This document shows positions 37,815 to 47,471 of a stretch of 64,000 nucleotides of DNA, piece after piece. How positions within the stretch are numbered: the stretch's first letter is position 1; the number at the start of each line of letters is the position of its first letter. The stretch lies in the NCBI RefSeq assembly GCF_000176135.1, contig NZ_ACZN01000015.1:248001-312000 (forward strand), in the 5' to 3' direction. Below the pieces are notes generated by a model. That model searched no databases and had not been told where the DNA came from. It saw only the letters and a list, made by a program, of their open reading frames with translations. The stretch is from Vibrio coralliilyticus ATCC BAA-450. Lineage in GTDB: Bacteria; Pseudomonadota; Gammaproteobacteria; Enterobacterales; Vibrionaceae. Made by a program: the position numbers and the translations under genes.

Positions 37815-39770
37815 ATGAAATTAAACAAGCTTTTATTGGGCATGACATTTTTGACAGGCAGCGCATGGGGTGCAGTGGATAGCAATCACTGTAACCCGTT
37901 AGCGAGCGATTCATGCGGTTTACCATGGCCAAGCAATCAGGCGTTTGCAAAAGAGGATAGCCAATCAGAAACAGGGCTTCGTATTAACATCAAGAATGCG
38001 GTGTTTTCCGACATCTTTGTCCAAGAACTCCCAAAGAGCTTTACCCCTGAAGATATTGTCAATGGTAAAACCGGATTCTCAGTGGCGGCTCCGGTGCTTT
38101 TTGAATTTCCCCAACCATTTGATGAATCCAGCTTGCCTGAAGATGGTGGCAACACCGTTCAGGTTTTCGACTTCAGCACCGACCAAAAAGTGCCTGTTGC
38201 TCCTTTATCGAGCAAGCCAGCGGATGTCAAAGACCACGATAGCCACGTACTTTCAGTCTACCCAAGAGCAAGATTTAACTATGGCAATACACACATTGCG
38301 GTGGTCACTAACAAGCTAAAAAGTGAAAGCGGTGAGCACTTTCATCCTTCCAAAGGGGTGGAACAAGCACTGAGCCAAGATGGATCAGAGCTATCCAATT
38401 TCTACGAACCTTACATTGAGTATCTCGAAACTAAAGGCATCGAAAGAGAGGAGATTCTTTCTCTGACAGTTTTCACCACTGTTACCAAGGATGACGCAAC
38501 AAAGCAGTTCGCACCATTAAAGGAGCAAGTGCTTCAGTCAGCACCAAAGGTTGAATTTGACTGGGATAACTCTGGCTATGTGCATGACAGCAATGAAGTG
38601 GTCTATTCGCTCAAGGGACGCATGCTGTCTCAAGACTTCCGAGACAAGCAAACAGGCCGAATCACCGATAAAGCACGTGATGTCTGGCTAGATTTTACTA
38701 TCTTATTTCCTAAAGACGCGCTATCACACTCAACCCCTGTTGTTATTTACGCACACGGGCTTAATGGCGACCAATCAGATGCCAGCTTCGCTGCCGCGCC
38801 GGCGCTTGAAGATGGTCATGCTGTTATCGCCATTGACTGGGTATGGCATGGCTCCAGAGCGGAGGATGATTCTGGGCACGTTGGTTCAATCATGACCCCG
38901 GAAAATGCAGCCAGCCTGCCAGGTGGTGCTGTGCAAAGCAACCTAGATATGCACACTCTCCTCAATGCAATCAATACATCTTTGCAAGAGCTGGACTTCT
39001 TACCTTCGCCCGATGGTGTGCCTGACTTAGATAAGACCAAGATAACTTTCCTTGGAACGTCTCTCGGCACGATTCTAGGACACGGATTCCTTTCAACCAC
39101 CTCTGGTCAAGGTTTGAATGGCGGCTTCCTGCAAGTCCCCGGCACAAACTTTAGTCGTATTCTCACCAACTCAGTTACTTACACCTCTAACTCAGTATCT
39201 TGGCAGGGAGTCGTACCTGAATCTGCCACGGGATCAGAAGCCTCACTTTTCTGGTCTATGATGCAGACAGAGTTTGAAATCGGCGAAGGCGTTAGTTATT
39301 TGGAGGATAAGGTCACTCCAATAGGCATGGTATATGGCTTAAAAGACAGCTTTGTACCACCATACACAGGTGAAGCACTGGTGGAATTGGGTAATCTTCC
39401 ATTGATTGAGCCCGTCCTTGAAACACGCGAGCATCTAGAAACCGCACCTGACTATCGCTCCGGAGATGGTGCACTACAGCTAGACGGGGATCACTTGATC
39501 TTCATGAAAGAAGAAGCCATTGAAAGCTATAAACATTGGTTACTATCAGTAACTAACGCTAACCCTTTGCCTAGATACGATTACGTCTTCCCTGAAAGCT
39601 TAGAAAGCTATCAAGCTGGCACTCAGGTGCTTCAGGAAAAAGATGGCAACATTTACCAATGTCTGGATGGTCAAGCCAGCGGCTATTGTCAGCAGTGGTC
39701 AGAATCTGCCAATCAATATGAACCGGGCGTCGGCTTGTATTGGGAAATGGCGTGGAAACTGGTTCCTTAA
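37815..39770 (+). CDS. Secreted VolA/Pla-1 family lipase with carbohydrate-binding-like tail
   Basis: 651 residues from ATG 37815, which opens a signal peptide ([20 protein letters not shown]); the frame extends 43 codons further upstream but that part has no signal features. It belongs to the virulence-factor lipase N-domain family: [53 protein letters not shown], and catalytic Ser416 in [11 protein letters not shown]. Unlike the VolA at 1502 it has no lipobox Cys and should be secreted. The last 50 residues ([20 protein letters not shown], later [10 protein letters not shown]) look like a CBM5/12-type module. Substrate is probably a phospholipid or other acyl ester. No FadL partner next door. 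Confidence 0.8.
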   Translation: MKLNKLLLGMTFLTGSAWGAVDSNHCNPLASDSCGLPWPSNQAFAKEDSQSETGLRINIKNAVFSDIFVQELPKSFTPEDIVNGKTGFSVAAPVLFEFPQPFDESSLPEDGGNTVQVFDFSTDQKVPVAPLSSKPADVKDHDSHVLSVYPRARFNYGNTHIAVVTNKLKSESGEHFHPSKGVEQALSQDGSELSNFYEPYIEYLETKGIEREEILSLTVFTTVTKDDATKQFAPLKEQVLQSAPKVEFDWDNSGYVHDSNEVVYSLKGRMLSQDFRDKQTGRITDKARDVWLDFTILFPKDALSHSTPVVIYAHGLNGDQSDASFAAAPALEDGHAVIAIDWVWHGSRAEDDSGHVGSIMTPENAASLPGGAVQSNLDMHTLLNAINTSLQELDFLPSPDGVPDLDKTKITFLGTSLGTILGHGFLSTTSGQGLNGGFLQVPGTNFSRILTNSVTYTSNSVSWQGVVPESATGSEASLFWSMMQTEFEIGEGVSYLEDKVTPIGMVYGLKDSFVPPYTGEALVELGNLPLIEPVLETREHLETAPDYRSGDGALQLDGDHLIFMKEEAIESYKHWLLSVTNANPLPRYDYVFPESLESYQAGTQVLQEKDGNIYQCLDGQASGYCQQWSESANQYEPGVGLYWEMAWKLVP

Positions 39771-39794
39771 GTCAAATGGCCTAATCATAGTAAC

Positions 39795-39825
39795 AAAAGG
39801 CTGGAGGGGTAACACTCCAGCCTTT
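39795..39825. terminator. Bidirectional terminator between lipase and glycan operons
   Basis: AAAGGCTGGAG and CTCCAGCCTTT form an 11-bp perfect stem around an 8-nt loop, between the convergent stop codons at 39770 and 39851. T-rich on the minus side (TTTTGTTACT). Confidence 0.8.
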
Positions 39826-39850
39826 GCTGAAGTTTTCTAGTGAATAGACT

Positions 39851-40777
39851 TTAATCTGCCAGCTTCAAAGGATTAGATTCAAATGGAAGGTAGCGCAGAG
39901 AGAACAGTACAGATGCGTGACAAGGTGTCTGCTTCATTACTGCTTGAAACTGGTCGAGATTGAGTTTCCGTGCAGAAAACCCATTTCCTTCTTGCTGAAC
40001 AAAAATTTCGTTGATGATTCCTATGTCGCAGCCTAGCTGCTGAGCATATTCAACCCAAGTTTCATCATCTAACAGTTGGGTTCCCCGACCGTCCTGAAGC
40101 AACACTTTAAGACCCAGCCCAGTTAAATCTTGCAACCAATATTGGGTTTCCTTTGGTGACATGGCACCAGACAAGTACACACTGATCATTAAAGGAATGT
40201 CATATTGTTTTACGTGCTGCTGCAACAAGTACTCAAGCTGTTTTCGCTTTTCTTTTGTATCAAAGTCGTAATCACTCAGCTCCATCGGGATGTACAGCCC
40301 CGCGACACCATGTCGATGACGCTCAACCCACGAGTGCCATCGTTGATAATTAGCGCCCAGCTCCTCAAAGTAGCTTTGAAGATAACGATTTTGCTGCTGC
40401 GCAGTGCTGTGAATACTCTGAAAATAGTCAGGGTCAGCATACAACCCTAACCAGATCTTGGAGCCTTGCTCTATCGTCGATTCAAGGCGCGCCGCCAGCC
40501 AACCTTGCCGACCACCAAAGGCTTCCTCACCGTATTGATTCCACTGCACCACCAGCGAACGGATGCCAACACGCTCCACTTCAGAGAGCAGTGTACGCCA
40601 CTTCTCAGGGGAGACAGGTTTATCTCGACTCAGCGGCTGATAAAAAATCCCTTTATCTTCTTGCGCATCATGTTGACAGGCACTTAAGCTGAATAACGTC
40701 AGAAGTACGAAGAGAAACGCAAGATAAGCGTATCTCCGCTGTCCTGATAGCCAGTGTTGTCGATAATGTGTTGCCAC
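39851..40777 (-). CDS. DUF4434 lipoprotein (TIM-barrel, glycoside-hydrolase-like) of the Nfr glycan operon
   Basis: 308 residues, GTG start at 40777 with AGGG five bases upstream; no other usable start exists before the signal peptide. Lipobox LSAC, then FYQPLSRDKPVSPEKWRTLL, VGIRSLVVQWNQYG, GSKIWLGLYADPDYF, GLYIPMELSDYDF and QDGRGTQLLDDETW, the strand-loop pattern of DUF4434 TIM barrels, with acidic residues at strand ends as in glycosidases. The first 79 bp overlap the end of nfrA, so it is translationally coupled. By analogy with PgaB or PelA it may trim or modify the exported polymer; that is inference. The E. coli nfr operon also ends in a third gene, ybcH, and I am not certain the two are homologous. 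Confidence 0.72.
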   Translation of the reverse strand: MATHYRQHWLSGQRRYAYLAFLFVLLTLFSLSACQHDAQEDKGIFYQPLSRDKPVSPEKWRTLLSEVERVGIRSLVVQWNQYGEEAFGGRQGWLAARLESTIEQGSKIWLGLYADPDYFQSIHSTAQQQNRYLQSYFEELGANYQRWHSWVERHRHGVAGLYIPMELSDYDFDTKEKRKQLEYLLQQHVKQYDIPLMISVYLSGAMSPKETQYWLQDLTGLGLKVLLQDGRGTQLLDDETWVEYAQQLGCDIGIINEIFVQQEGNGFSARKLNLDQFQAVMKQTPCHASVLFSLRYLPFESNPLKLAD

Positions 40778-43743
40778 TCTAACCCTACCTCTGAAGAGAC
40801 GGCATAGCCGTCATAATTGCTATCTTTCCATTCCCACGTGAAACTGACACCAGCGCCTGCGCGGGTGTCTTCAAATTTGCTGTGATTCGTTTCGCTCTGT
40901 CCCCATTGAGCAAACACATAAGGTGTCACGCGTTGGCGATTTTCTGCTGCCACTTTAAATGTTCTACCTACATCGTAACGGGAGTATAACGAGTATTCGT
41001 CACTGCCATCCAAGTCGTACAACGCGTCAACGTAGAGTTGCTGAGTCAGCCAGTTGTCTTTATCCGCTTTCCACGCTTTAGACCAATCATCATTAGAAAA
41101 TACATCGGCGCTTAATCTCAAGTAAGGCTTAGTGTCATCGTTGTCTGAATTTAGTCCCTGCTTTACCCCGAGCTTTAGAAAATAACTCCACTCTTGCAGC
41201 GGCTTTATCTGAACCCCGATATCAAGCTCACTTGATGTCCAATTGTCGTTATCAGAGTCATATTGACCACTATGTAAACCAGAAATACTAAAGGCAGTTT
41301 CGAGAGAGTTTTCTGTATCGAAGTAGTACTTTGCGTCTTCATAAAGGAAGAAATCTCCTGTCTGATCGGAGTATCCCGGAACAGCGGAGCCTCGGCTTTC
41401 ACCAATCCAGCCTGCGACCGCAAACTTCCATCCTAAATTCAGATCACGATGAGCTGCCTGAAAATACTCCCTCTGCTCATCGCTAATTTTTGGCTCTTGT
41501 ATCGCTTGCTGGTAAATGTCTTTACCCTGCGATTTATCGCCATTTCGTATTGCAGCGGAGGCGTATTCAGCCAAAACAGACGCATCATGACTGTAGGGCG
41601 CAAACTTCACCGCATTGGCAAATAGCGGCTTTGAAATCTCAGGATAGGATTTGGCCAAAGCGTACCCCACCGCCGCACTCATTCCACCTTGCTGGTCATG
41701 TTCAATCACGGTTTGCTCTAATGTCTTTAAACCACGCACATCGTCAGACTCACTGTAAGTAAGCGCTAAACTGCGTGCTAACTCCGCTGAGCCAACCTGT
41801 TTAATCGCCTGCTCCGTTCTCGCTCTGGCTACTGCGCCATCATCCATCTTGTTGGCAATGGCGACATCTAGCTCCCACCATGCCAAAGATTCAGAATCAG
41901 CCAACGTTAACCACTCTGCATTGGCTTGGCTTACATCCCCCACTTTCAATAATGTTTCGACATAATCGAGCTGGTCAAAAGGCGTCATGACGGATTTTCC
42001 GGCGATCAGCCAATAGGTTTTGGCGCCTTGAAAATCCTGACCTTGGTGGAGCCATCGGGCAACCACTAGTGCATCTTGTGCTGAGACCTGATCTGAGAGT
42101 GTGCCAAGATAAGTATGAGCCGCTTTGATCGGTTGCTTGGCACTTTGACAATAGGCAAGCGCCTGCGCAGCAAAGTCAGATCGAACGTTTGTATCCAGTT
42201 TCGAACACTGTTGCTGTTCAAACCAAATCGAAGGTGCGATTGGATACTCACTTTGCTTGGAACCAACATTGGCTAAATACTCAATATCTGAGACGTGCAA
42301 TGCGGAGATATCACGATAGGCCAACGTTTGTGCACGTTGAACCAAAGCCAGGTTCTGAGCAAATTCTTCAGGGTGACTCTCTATCGCATCATGATAAAGC
42401 TTGCCTTCCAGCGCCTCATCTTTCGCTAGTGCCGCGTTGTATGTGGCTAAATCAAGGTGCTTGAGGCGCTCAGAATGTTGATACAAGTATTGCCACTGCT
42501 CAGCCGCCAACAAGTACTCGCCTTGATGACCATAAGCGGTGGCAAGTGCCGCCATTTCGCTCGTATTTTGTGCATCTTTCAGCAGCGCAACCACAGCCTG
42601 CCAATCACTCTTCTCAATGTAATGATCCACCAGCAGTTTACGCCTTGTCGTTTCATACTCACGGCGCTCAAAATGCGCACCTTCAAGCAAAGAGTAAGAA
42701 CTGACTTGCTGCGCGACATTCAACCAGGCTTCTGGGCTATCCATCGGGTCACAGTGGCTCATTTGTTGAAGTGCAGCTTGGTGGTCGCCCGATTTATCCA
42801 GAGCGAGTACTTGCTGCAAGCAGGCTGGAAACAACATCCCTTTGCGACGAATCAGATCCATTTGTTCGGAGCTAAGTGAACGAATGTATTCCAATTGTTT
42901 TTCCTCATCACCGGTCAGCTGAGAGGTTTTCTCTAAGGCTTCAAGAGACACTTTAGCCTGTGCCAAGCGACGGGTATTGATCTGAGATTCAGCCTGATTT
43001 TTGAGTAACAAGGCCGTCAATTGGTCATTATCTTTCTGCTTAACAAACGCTTGCGCATCCTTTTCGCGGCCTAGGTATAAAAGCGAGAGAAGATAGGTTT
43101 TGTCGTCCTCAAGCGTACTCTCTTGATTAGACTGAATTCGCTCTAGTAAAGGTAGCGATTTTTGATATTGCTTTTGCTTAAACCACTGATACGCCTCATA
43201 ACGATAAACCTCCGTCGACTTATAACGATGCGGTTGAGAATCACTCCAGTGAAGCGCTGCTTTCTTGCCACGCTTGCTTTCTATCGCATAAAGATGAATC
43301 AGGTACCATCGCTTCACCTGAGGCTCAGTAAGCCCTTGGCTTAATGTGTAAAATTGATACGGTGTAAACAGCTCCGCATTAAGGGAACGTCTGGCTCTGA
43401 GTTCCAGCAGCAGCTCACCTCGCTCACTCTCTGGTAGTTGATCAATATAGGCCTCCAAATCACCGTCATGGATACCTGCTTTTACCGCCAACTGATAAGC
43501 GAACTTCATAAATGGCACATGGTCAGGTACCAGCACCATCGCATGACGCAGCTCACTCAGGGCGTCAGAAAACTGCCCTGCCGCTTCTAAGCGATAAGCT
43601 TTATCCACATAGGGGTAGACGCGAAAATGCAACGACTCCGAAAGCCCGGAATAGATTTGATCATTCAGGTGGCTATCTGCCTCTACCACTGAGCTGAACA
43701 GCAGCAATACCGCGACTAAGGCGCCAAAAACGTTAGACTTCAT
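40699..43743 (-). CDS. nfrA: NfrA-like TPR/beta-barrel outer-membrane protein (phage N4 adsorption protein A family)
   Basis: 1014 residues from ATG 43743, chosen because AAGGAG lies eight bases upstream (the longest frame starts seven codons earlier). Signal peptide about 1-22 (ending VEA), a long periplasmic helical region with tetratricopeptide repeats (LRHAMVLVPDHVPFMKFAY is one), then the NfrA C-terminal region from about 760, ending in amphipathic strands and a terminal Phe (LILRFSSYF). This TPR-plus-barrel plan is shared with exopolysaccharide exporters PgaA and PelB. In E. coli, NfrA is the outer-membrane receptor part for phage N4 and exports the NfrB product. Overlaps nfrB by 11 bp and the DUF4434 gene by 79 bp. 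Confidence 0.83.
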   Translation of the reverse strand: MKSNVFGALVAVLLLFSSVVEADSHLNDQIYSGLSESLHFRVYPYVDKAYRLEAAGQFSDALSELRHAMVLVPDHVPFMKFAYQLAVKAGIHDGDLEAYIDQLPESERGELLLELRARRSLNAELFTPYQFYTLSQGLTEPQVKRWYLIHLYAIESKRGKKAALHWSDSQPHRYKSTEVYRYEAYQWFKQKQYQKSLPLLERIQSNQESTLEDDKTYLLSLLYLGREKDAQAFVKQKDNDQLTALLLKNQAESQINTRRLAQAKVSLEALEKTSQLTGDEEKQLEYIRSLSSEQMDLIRRKGMLFPACLQQVLALDKSGDHQAALQQMSHCDPMDSPEAWLNVAQQVSSYSLLEGAHFERREYETTRRKLLVDHYIEKSDWQAVVALLKDAQNTSEMAALATAYGHQGEYLLAAEQWQYLYQHSERLKHLDLATYNAALAKDEALEGKLYHDAIESHPEEFAQNLALVQRAQTLAYRDISALHVSDIEYLANVGSKQSEYPIAPSIWFEQQQCSKLDTNVRSDFAAQALAYCQSAKQPIKAAHTYLGTLSDQVSAQDALVVARWLHQGQDFQGAKTYWLIAGKSVMTPFDQLDYVETLLKVGDVSQANAEWLTLADSESLAWWELDVAIANKMDDGAVARARTEQAIKQVGSAELARSLALTYSESDDVRGLKTLEQTVIEHDQQGGMSAAVGYALAKSYPEISKPLFANAVKFAPYSHDASVLAEYASAAIRNGDKSQGKDIYQQAIQEPKISDEQREYFQAAHRDLNLGWKFAVAGWIGESRGSAVPGYSDQTGDFFLYEDAKYYFDTENSLETAFSISGLHSGQYDSDNDNWTSSELDIGVQIKPLQEWSYFLKLGVKQGLNSDNDDTKPYLRLSADVFSNDDWSKAWKADKDNWLTQQLYVDALYDLDGSDEYSLYSRYDVGRTFKVAAENRQRVTPYVFAQWGQSETNHSKFEDTRAGAGVSFTWEWKDSNYDGYAVSSEVGLEWQHIIDNTGYQDSGDTLILRFSSYF

Positions 43744-45949
43744 ACAGCGGCTCCTTCTCGACACGTTGACGTATTATCAGGTCGGGAATACTGCGCTTAT
43801 GATCATTCTGTAGCTTAAGCGCACGAGTGATATCCGACTCTTGCAGATACCCTTTTTCAACCAGAAACTCACCAAGGCTCATGTCGCTCACATTTTCAAA
43901 CGCAAGTATCGCCTGATGTAAAACCGCTGGTTCTATTAGATGTGCAGACAGCAAACAGCTACCTAACTGGCTTTGCGTCGCGAAGTAGATGCCTTTAATT
44001 TGCTCGACAGATGCAGTGCTCAACTTACCTTCATTTATCGCGCGTTGAATCTCTGGGTTTGGGTCCACGCTACGATCATCGAGATACCAATACCGCAAGC
44101 CAAGGGTTACCGCACCATTGGTGGTGATCACCCAACGAACAGGAACGCCAAGTTTACGTTTGATGGCCGATAGCCCCACAGGGCTAAGCGCAGATTCTTT
44201 ACCTAAAATCAGAACACCCTCTTCCCAACCTATTGGCAATACGGAATATTTCAATGCCATCTTTTTCGGCAGTGACTCCACTAAATAATGATCCAGCTCG
44301 AATGGCTCGACTTTGACGTATGGCATCTGACATTGTTCAGCAATCGCCTCACTCAGTTGCTCATTGCTGACTAAAGCGCTTTCCACCAAATACATACCCA
44401 AGAGTTTGTTCTTCGGCTTTTCCAGAATGACGGTTTCCAATTGTTTGCTGGATAAGTGCCCTTTCTCGACCAAAATTTGCCCGAGAGGCTTCTTGCGCTT
44501 TGCTACTGTTACCGAAGGAAAATCGTGAGTGGTTTTGTCCCATGCGACACGACGCGGATCCCCTTGCTCAATCACCTGACGAATCGCGCGTAGATTGGCC
44601 GCAAAGTTGATGACGTTGCCCCAAGCGAGTCTAACAATCGACAGCACTCCTTCGGCATAACCGTAATATCGGCTGACAAAATAAAAACGCTGGAACAGAC
44701 GGTTGGCTAACAGCAGAGCATTAAAGGTTAAGATTGCGTATGTGAACGGATCATTACCAATCAATGACATAAACCGATATGCGCCTTCCACAAAGTTGCT
44801 GTAGAGACTTAAACTCACCAGTTGAATCAGCAAGAACATAGCTAAAAAGCCCGCTACGTTGCTGATCACACCGCGACGATCTCGCCATAGAAAATAATTA
44901 ACGCGCCAATCGTTGGTCCATTTGTGATTCTTAAACCCCTGAAAGACAATGCCGATGATCCAGCGGCTCTTCTGCCGCACCGCGGTGGAAAAAGTGGTTG
45001 GGAAATATTCCCTGACACACACTACGCTTCCTTCACGTAAGGAAACACCAAAAGCGTCTTCTTTCAACGTCTGCAAATCTTTGTCGATCACTGGGAAGCG
45101 AACAAAAATTTCATTCATCCCCCACTGCTTGAGGCGAAAACCGATATCGTAATCTTCCGTCAGTGACTGAACATCAAACGGCAATCCATCCCCTTCGACC
45201 AAAAGTCTTAACACGGATTTACGACTGAAACAGGTTCCGACACCGGCACTCGGCACCTGACCGGCGATGGCTTCTCTGACCACAACGTCTTTGCCATGCA
45301 GCTCCGCAAACTCGTCGGCATAGTGACCCGGCGTCATTTGGTACCATTTGCGTGTATAGGGATAAACGGGAAGCTGAATCAGATCTTTGTCCGGCAACAG
45401 ATAGTTGAACAGTCTTAATTCCATGGAAGAGAGAACGTCTTCAGAGTCATGGAGGATGAAGCCCGCAAACTCTAGCTTTGCCTTCTTCTCAAACTCAATA
45501 ATGGATGCGATGACGTTGTTAAGGCAGTCTGCTTTGCTTGTCGGCCCCGGTCTGGCGCACACCACTTTATGCACATTGGGGTATTGCGCGCAGACTTTGT
45601 CTACGTCACTCTGCGTTTCAGGATCATTAGGGTAAGTCCCAACGAAAATCTGATAGTTTTCATAATCAAGCTGAGATGCGGCTAACTCCGCCATTTTGCC
45701 GATCACACCGTGCTCCTGCCAAGCGGGCACCATGATCGCCAAAGGTTGTTCAGGTTTCTTGTAGAGCTCTTTCGCTTCTTTACGCGAGTATTTTTTATAT
45801 GTTGTTGTCTCGCGCCAGAATCGGCGCACCCAGTAATAGACATCGATAAACAGATCATCAATGCCACATACCGCCATCACTATCATAAGTACTGCCAGCA
45901 AAGCCTTTAGGCCCAGCAGGTAGAACATGAAAAAATCAAGAAAGTTCAC
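43733..45949 (-). CDS. nfrB: NfrB-like GT2 glycosyltransferase with MshEN (c-di-GMP-binding type) domains
   Basis: 738 residues from a GTG start with GAGG six bases upstream, overlapping wecB by 14 bp. N-terminal membrane helix (about 8-27), cytoplasmic GT2 domain with AIMVPAWQEHGVIGKMAEL, HDSEDV, TEDYDIGFRL and RQKSRWIIG (the QxxRW motif of processive synthases), then membrane helices (about 370-430). From about 480 there are four MshEN-like LGxxLVxxG units (KPLGQILVEKGHLSSKQL; KLLGMYLVESALVSNEQL; QLGSCLLSAHLIEP; SLGEFLVEKGYLQESDI). In E. coli c-di-GMP binding to this domain switches on polymer synthesis from UDP-ManNAc. The canonical RLG is KPLG/KLLG here, so binding needs testing. Confidence 0.86.
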   Translation of the reverse strand: MNFLDFFMFYLLGLKALLAVLMIVMAVCGIDDLFIDVYYWVRRFWRETTTYKKYSRKEAKELYKKPEQPLAIMVPAWQEHGVIGKMAELAASQLDYENYQIFVGTYPNDPETQSDVDKVCAQYPNVHKVVCARPGPTSKADCLNNVIASIIEFEKKAKLEFAGFILHDSEDVLSSMELRLFNYLLPDKDLIQLPVYPYTRKWYQMTPGHYADEFAELHGKDVVVREAIAGQVPSAGVGTCFSRKSVLRLLVEGDGLPFDVQSLTEDYDIGFRLKQWGMNEIFVRFPVIDKDLQTLKEDAFGVSLREGSVVCVREYFPTTFSTAVRQKSRWIIGIVFQGFKNHKWTNDWRVNYFLWRDRRGVISNVAGFLAMFLLIQLVSLSLYSNFVEGAYRFMSLIGNDPFTYAILTFNALLLANRLFQRFYFVSRYYGYAEGVLSIVRLAWGNVINFAANLRAIRQVIEQGDPRRVAWDKTTHDFPSVTVAKRKKPLGQILVEKGHLSSKQLETVILEKPKNKLLGMYLVESALVSNEQLSEAIAEQCQMPYVKVEPFELDHYLVESLPKKMALKYSVLPIGWEEGVLILGKESALSPVGLSAIKRKLGVPVRWVITTNGAVTLGLRYWYLDDRSVDPNPEIQRAINEGKLSTASVEQIKGIYFATQSQLGSCLLSAHLIEPAVLHQAILAFENVSDMSLGEFLVEKGYLQESDITRALKLQNDHKRSIPDLIIRQRVEKEPLYEV

Positions 45950-47030
45950 GGCATGCCTCGCTGATCACGTGAGCAATCTGCTCCGATGCCTTGCCGTCAC
46001 CAAACGGGTTGTCCTGCTGACTGAATGAACCAAGCGATAGCATCTCTAATGCGCTGGTCACGATTCTGTCTACCTTGTCGGCGCCACTCAATACTGAATA
46101 GCCTTTTGCAACGGCTTCAGGACGCTCTGTCGTTTCGCGCAGTACTACCACTCTAGTGCCAAAGGTCGGGGCTTCTTCCTGAATACCACCGGAATCGGTT
46201 AACACTAAACAGGCTTCTGCTAAACATTGTTGCAGCTCAAGGTAGTCCAACGGTTCGCTAACAGTGACTCGTTCTACGCCCTCCAAGGCCTGCAACACCT
46301 GCTGTTTAACTTGCGGATTGGGATGAACCGCAAACACAAACTCCAAGTCTGTTCGGAGTGCGGACAACTGTTTTACGGCCTGACAAATCGTGGCGATATT
46401 TGCCCAGTTTTCACGGCGATGGGCGGTCACTAACACCTTATTAGAGCGCTTTGTCTCTACCTTACCTTGCGTTAGTAGATGCACCTGAGCATCAATCGCA
46501 GTATTCCCCGTAAGGTGGATATGTTGAGAAGAAATGCCTTCTTGCACCAAAGCCTGATAAGCACCCGCGGTTGGTGCAAAGTGTAGATTTGCAATGCGAG
46601 CCACCATCTGACGATTCGACTCTTCAGGGAAAGGGTGCTGCATGTTTCCACTGCGCAGTCCTGCCTCTACATGGGCAATGATGGGCACACGTTGATAAAA
46701 CGCCGCCAATGCGCCAGTGAAGGTCGTGGCAGTATCACCATGAACTAACACGGCTTTAAAAGGGTGTTGGAGTAGCAGCTCGCTGATCGAATCGATTAAG
46801 CCAGAAACCAAACCGCTGACACCATCGCCTTGAGGGCGCTGTAAGATAAAGTCAGGGCGGATAGAGAACACATCAAAGGTTTGCTCAGCCAAGGAGTCAT
46901 GCTGGCCGGTATGGCACCAAACCACCAAAGAACCTTGCGCTTTAAGAGAAAAATACACCGGAGCCATTTTGATAATTTCAGGTCGAGTACCTGTCACTAT
47001 CAATACGTCAGAACATACTACGTCAGTCAT
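45936..47030 (-). CDS. wecB: UDP-N-acetylglucosamine 2-epimerase (non-hydrolysing), operon-dedicated
   Basis: Interconverts UDP-GlcNAc and UDP-ManNAc. 364 residues from ATG 47030 (a GTG five codons upstream is an alternative; neither has a clear SD). Typical motifs: VTGTRPEIIKMAPV, HTGQHDSLAEQTFDVF, VHGDTATTFTGALAAFY, HVEAGLRSGNMQHPFPEESN, VTAHRRENW, PLDYLELQQCLAEACLVLTD and SGGIQEEAPTFG. First gene of the unit wecB-nfrB-nfrA-DUF4434, with overlaps at each junction, so UDP-ManNAc is most likely the donor for NfrB. In E. coli this function comes from the ECA locus wecB; a private copy here makes the pathway self-contained. Confidence 0.9.
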   Translation of the reverse strand: MTDVVCSDVLIVTGTRPEIIKMAPVYFSLKAQGSLVVWCHTGQHDSLAEQTFDVFSIRPDFILQRPQGDGVSGLVSGLIDSISELLLQHPFKAVLVHGDTATTFTGALAAFYQRVPIIAHVEAGLRSGNMQHPFPEESNRQMVARIANLHFAPTAGAYQALVQEGISSQHIHLTGNTAIDAQVHLLTQGKVETKRSNKVLVTAHRRENWANIATICQAVKQLSALRTDLEFVFAVHPNPQVKQQVLQALEGVERVTVSEPLDYLELQQCLAEACLVLTDSGGIQEEAPTFGTRVVVLRETTERPEAVAKGYSVLSGADKVDRIVTSALEMLSLGSFSQQDNPFGDGKASEQIAHVISEACRELS

Positions 47031-47054
47031 TTTAGCGATAACCACATGTCAAAT

Positions 47055-47132
47055 ATGCTTTATTTAGACTCTGGGCTTCCTGACCAAACTAACGTCGAGC
47101 ATCCGCATTTTGCTCTCTCACGAATAAAGCAT
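47055..47132 (-). promoter_or_regulatory. Structured leader upstream of wecB
   Basis: ATGCTTTATT (47055-47064) and AATAAAGCAT (47123-47132) are a perfect 10-bp inverted repeat. Inside lie GAGCA/TGCTC (47097-47115) and a 14-codon minus-strand ORF (47064-47108, MRMLDVSLVRKPRV) with GAGAGAGC upstream. The element ends about 25 bp before the wecB start. Could be an attenuator, a leader-peptide control or an RNA switch; I recognise no known class. Confidence 0.35.
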
Positions 47133-47418
47133 TTGATGAAATACTATAAGGGGCGCGAAGCGTAGCATGGTGATTTTCATGAAAGATAAATCATTAAAAT
47201 AAACCCTCAAAAAACCTAAAAACAAAGACAGGACCACACCTTATACAGAACAATAAACCGCATAAATAATCACAAAATAACTCCAGAATTACAAAAAAAG
47301 TCACAATAAACTGCATTAATAGATTATTTATAATCTAAATGTCTCATATATGAGACGAACATTCATAATCAGTGTTCCGCTCAAAGCAATGGGAACTTTG
47401 TTAGTATTGATTGAAATT

Positions 47419-47439
47419 GGCGAGCGATAATCGCTCGCC
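47419..47439 (-). terminator. Hairpin downstream of namZ
   Basis: GGCGAGCGA-TAA-TCGCTCGCC, 9-bp perfect stem 33 bp past the namZ stop. The following minus-strand sequence (AATTTCAATC) is weakly T-rich, so termination may be incomplete. Confidence 0.6.
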
Positions 47440-47471
47440 GAATCTTGCTCTGATTTTGGTGCTTAATGGCT

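Larger units (their letters stand above)
47031..47471. other. 441-bp intergenic region, leader of the glycan operon and 3' end of namZ
   Basis: Holds the promoter and a structured leader of wecB (47055-47132, separate entry), an AT-rich centre without ORFs, and a hairpin after namZ (47419-47439). Confidence 0.5.

Noticed and set aside
46881..47165. 94-codon plus-strand ORF near the wecB start
   Set aside because: Mostly antisense to wecB, no SD, no recognisable protein features.
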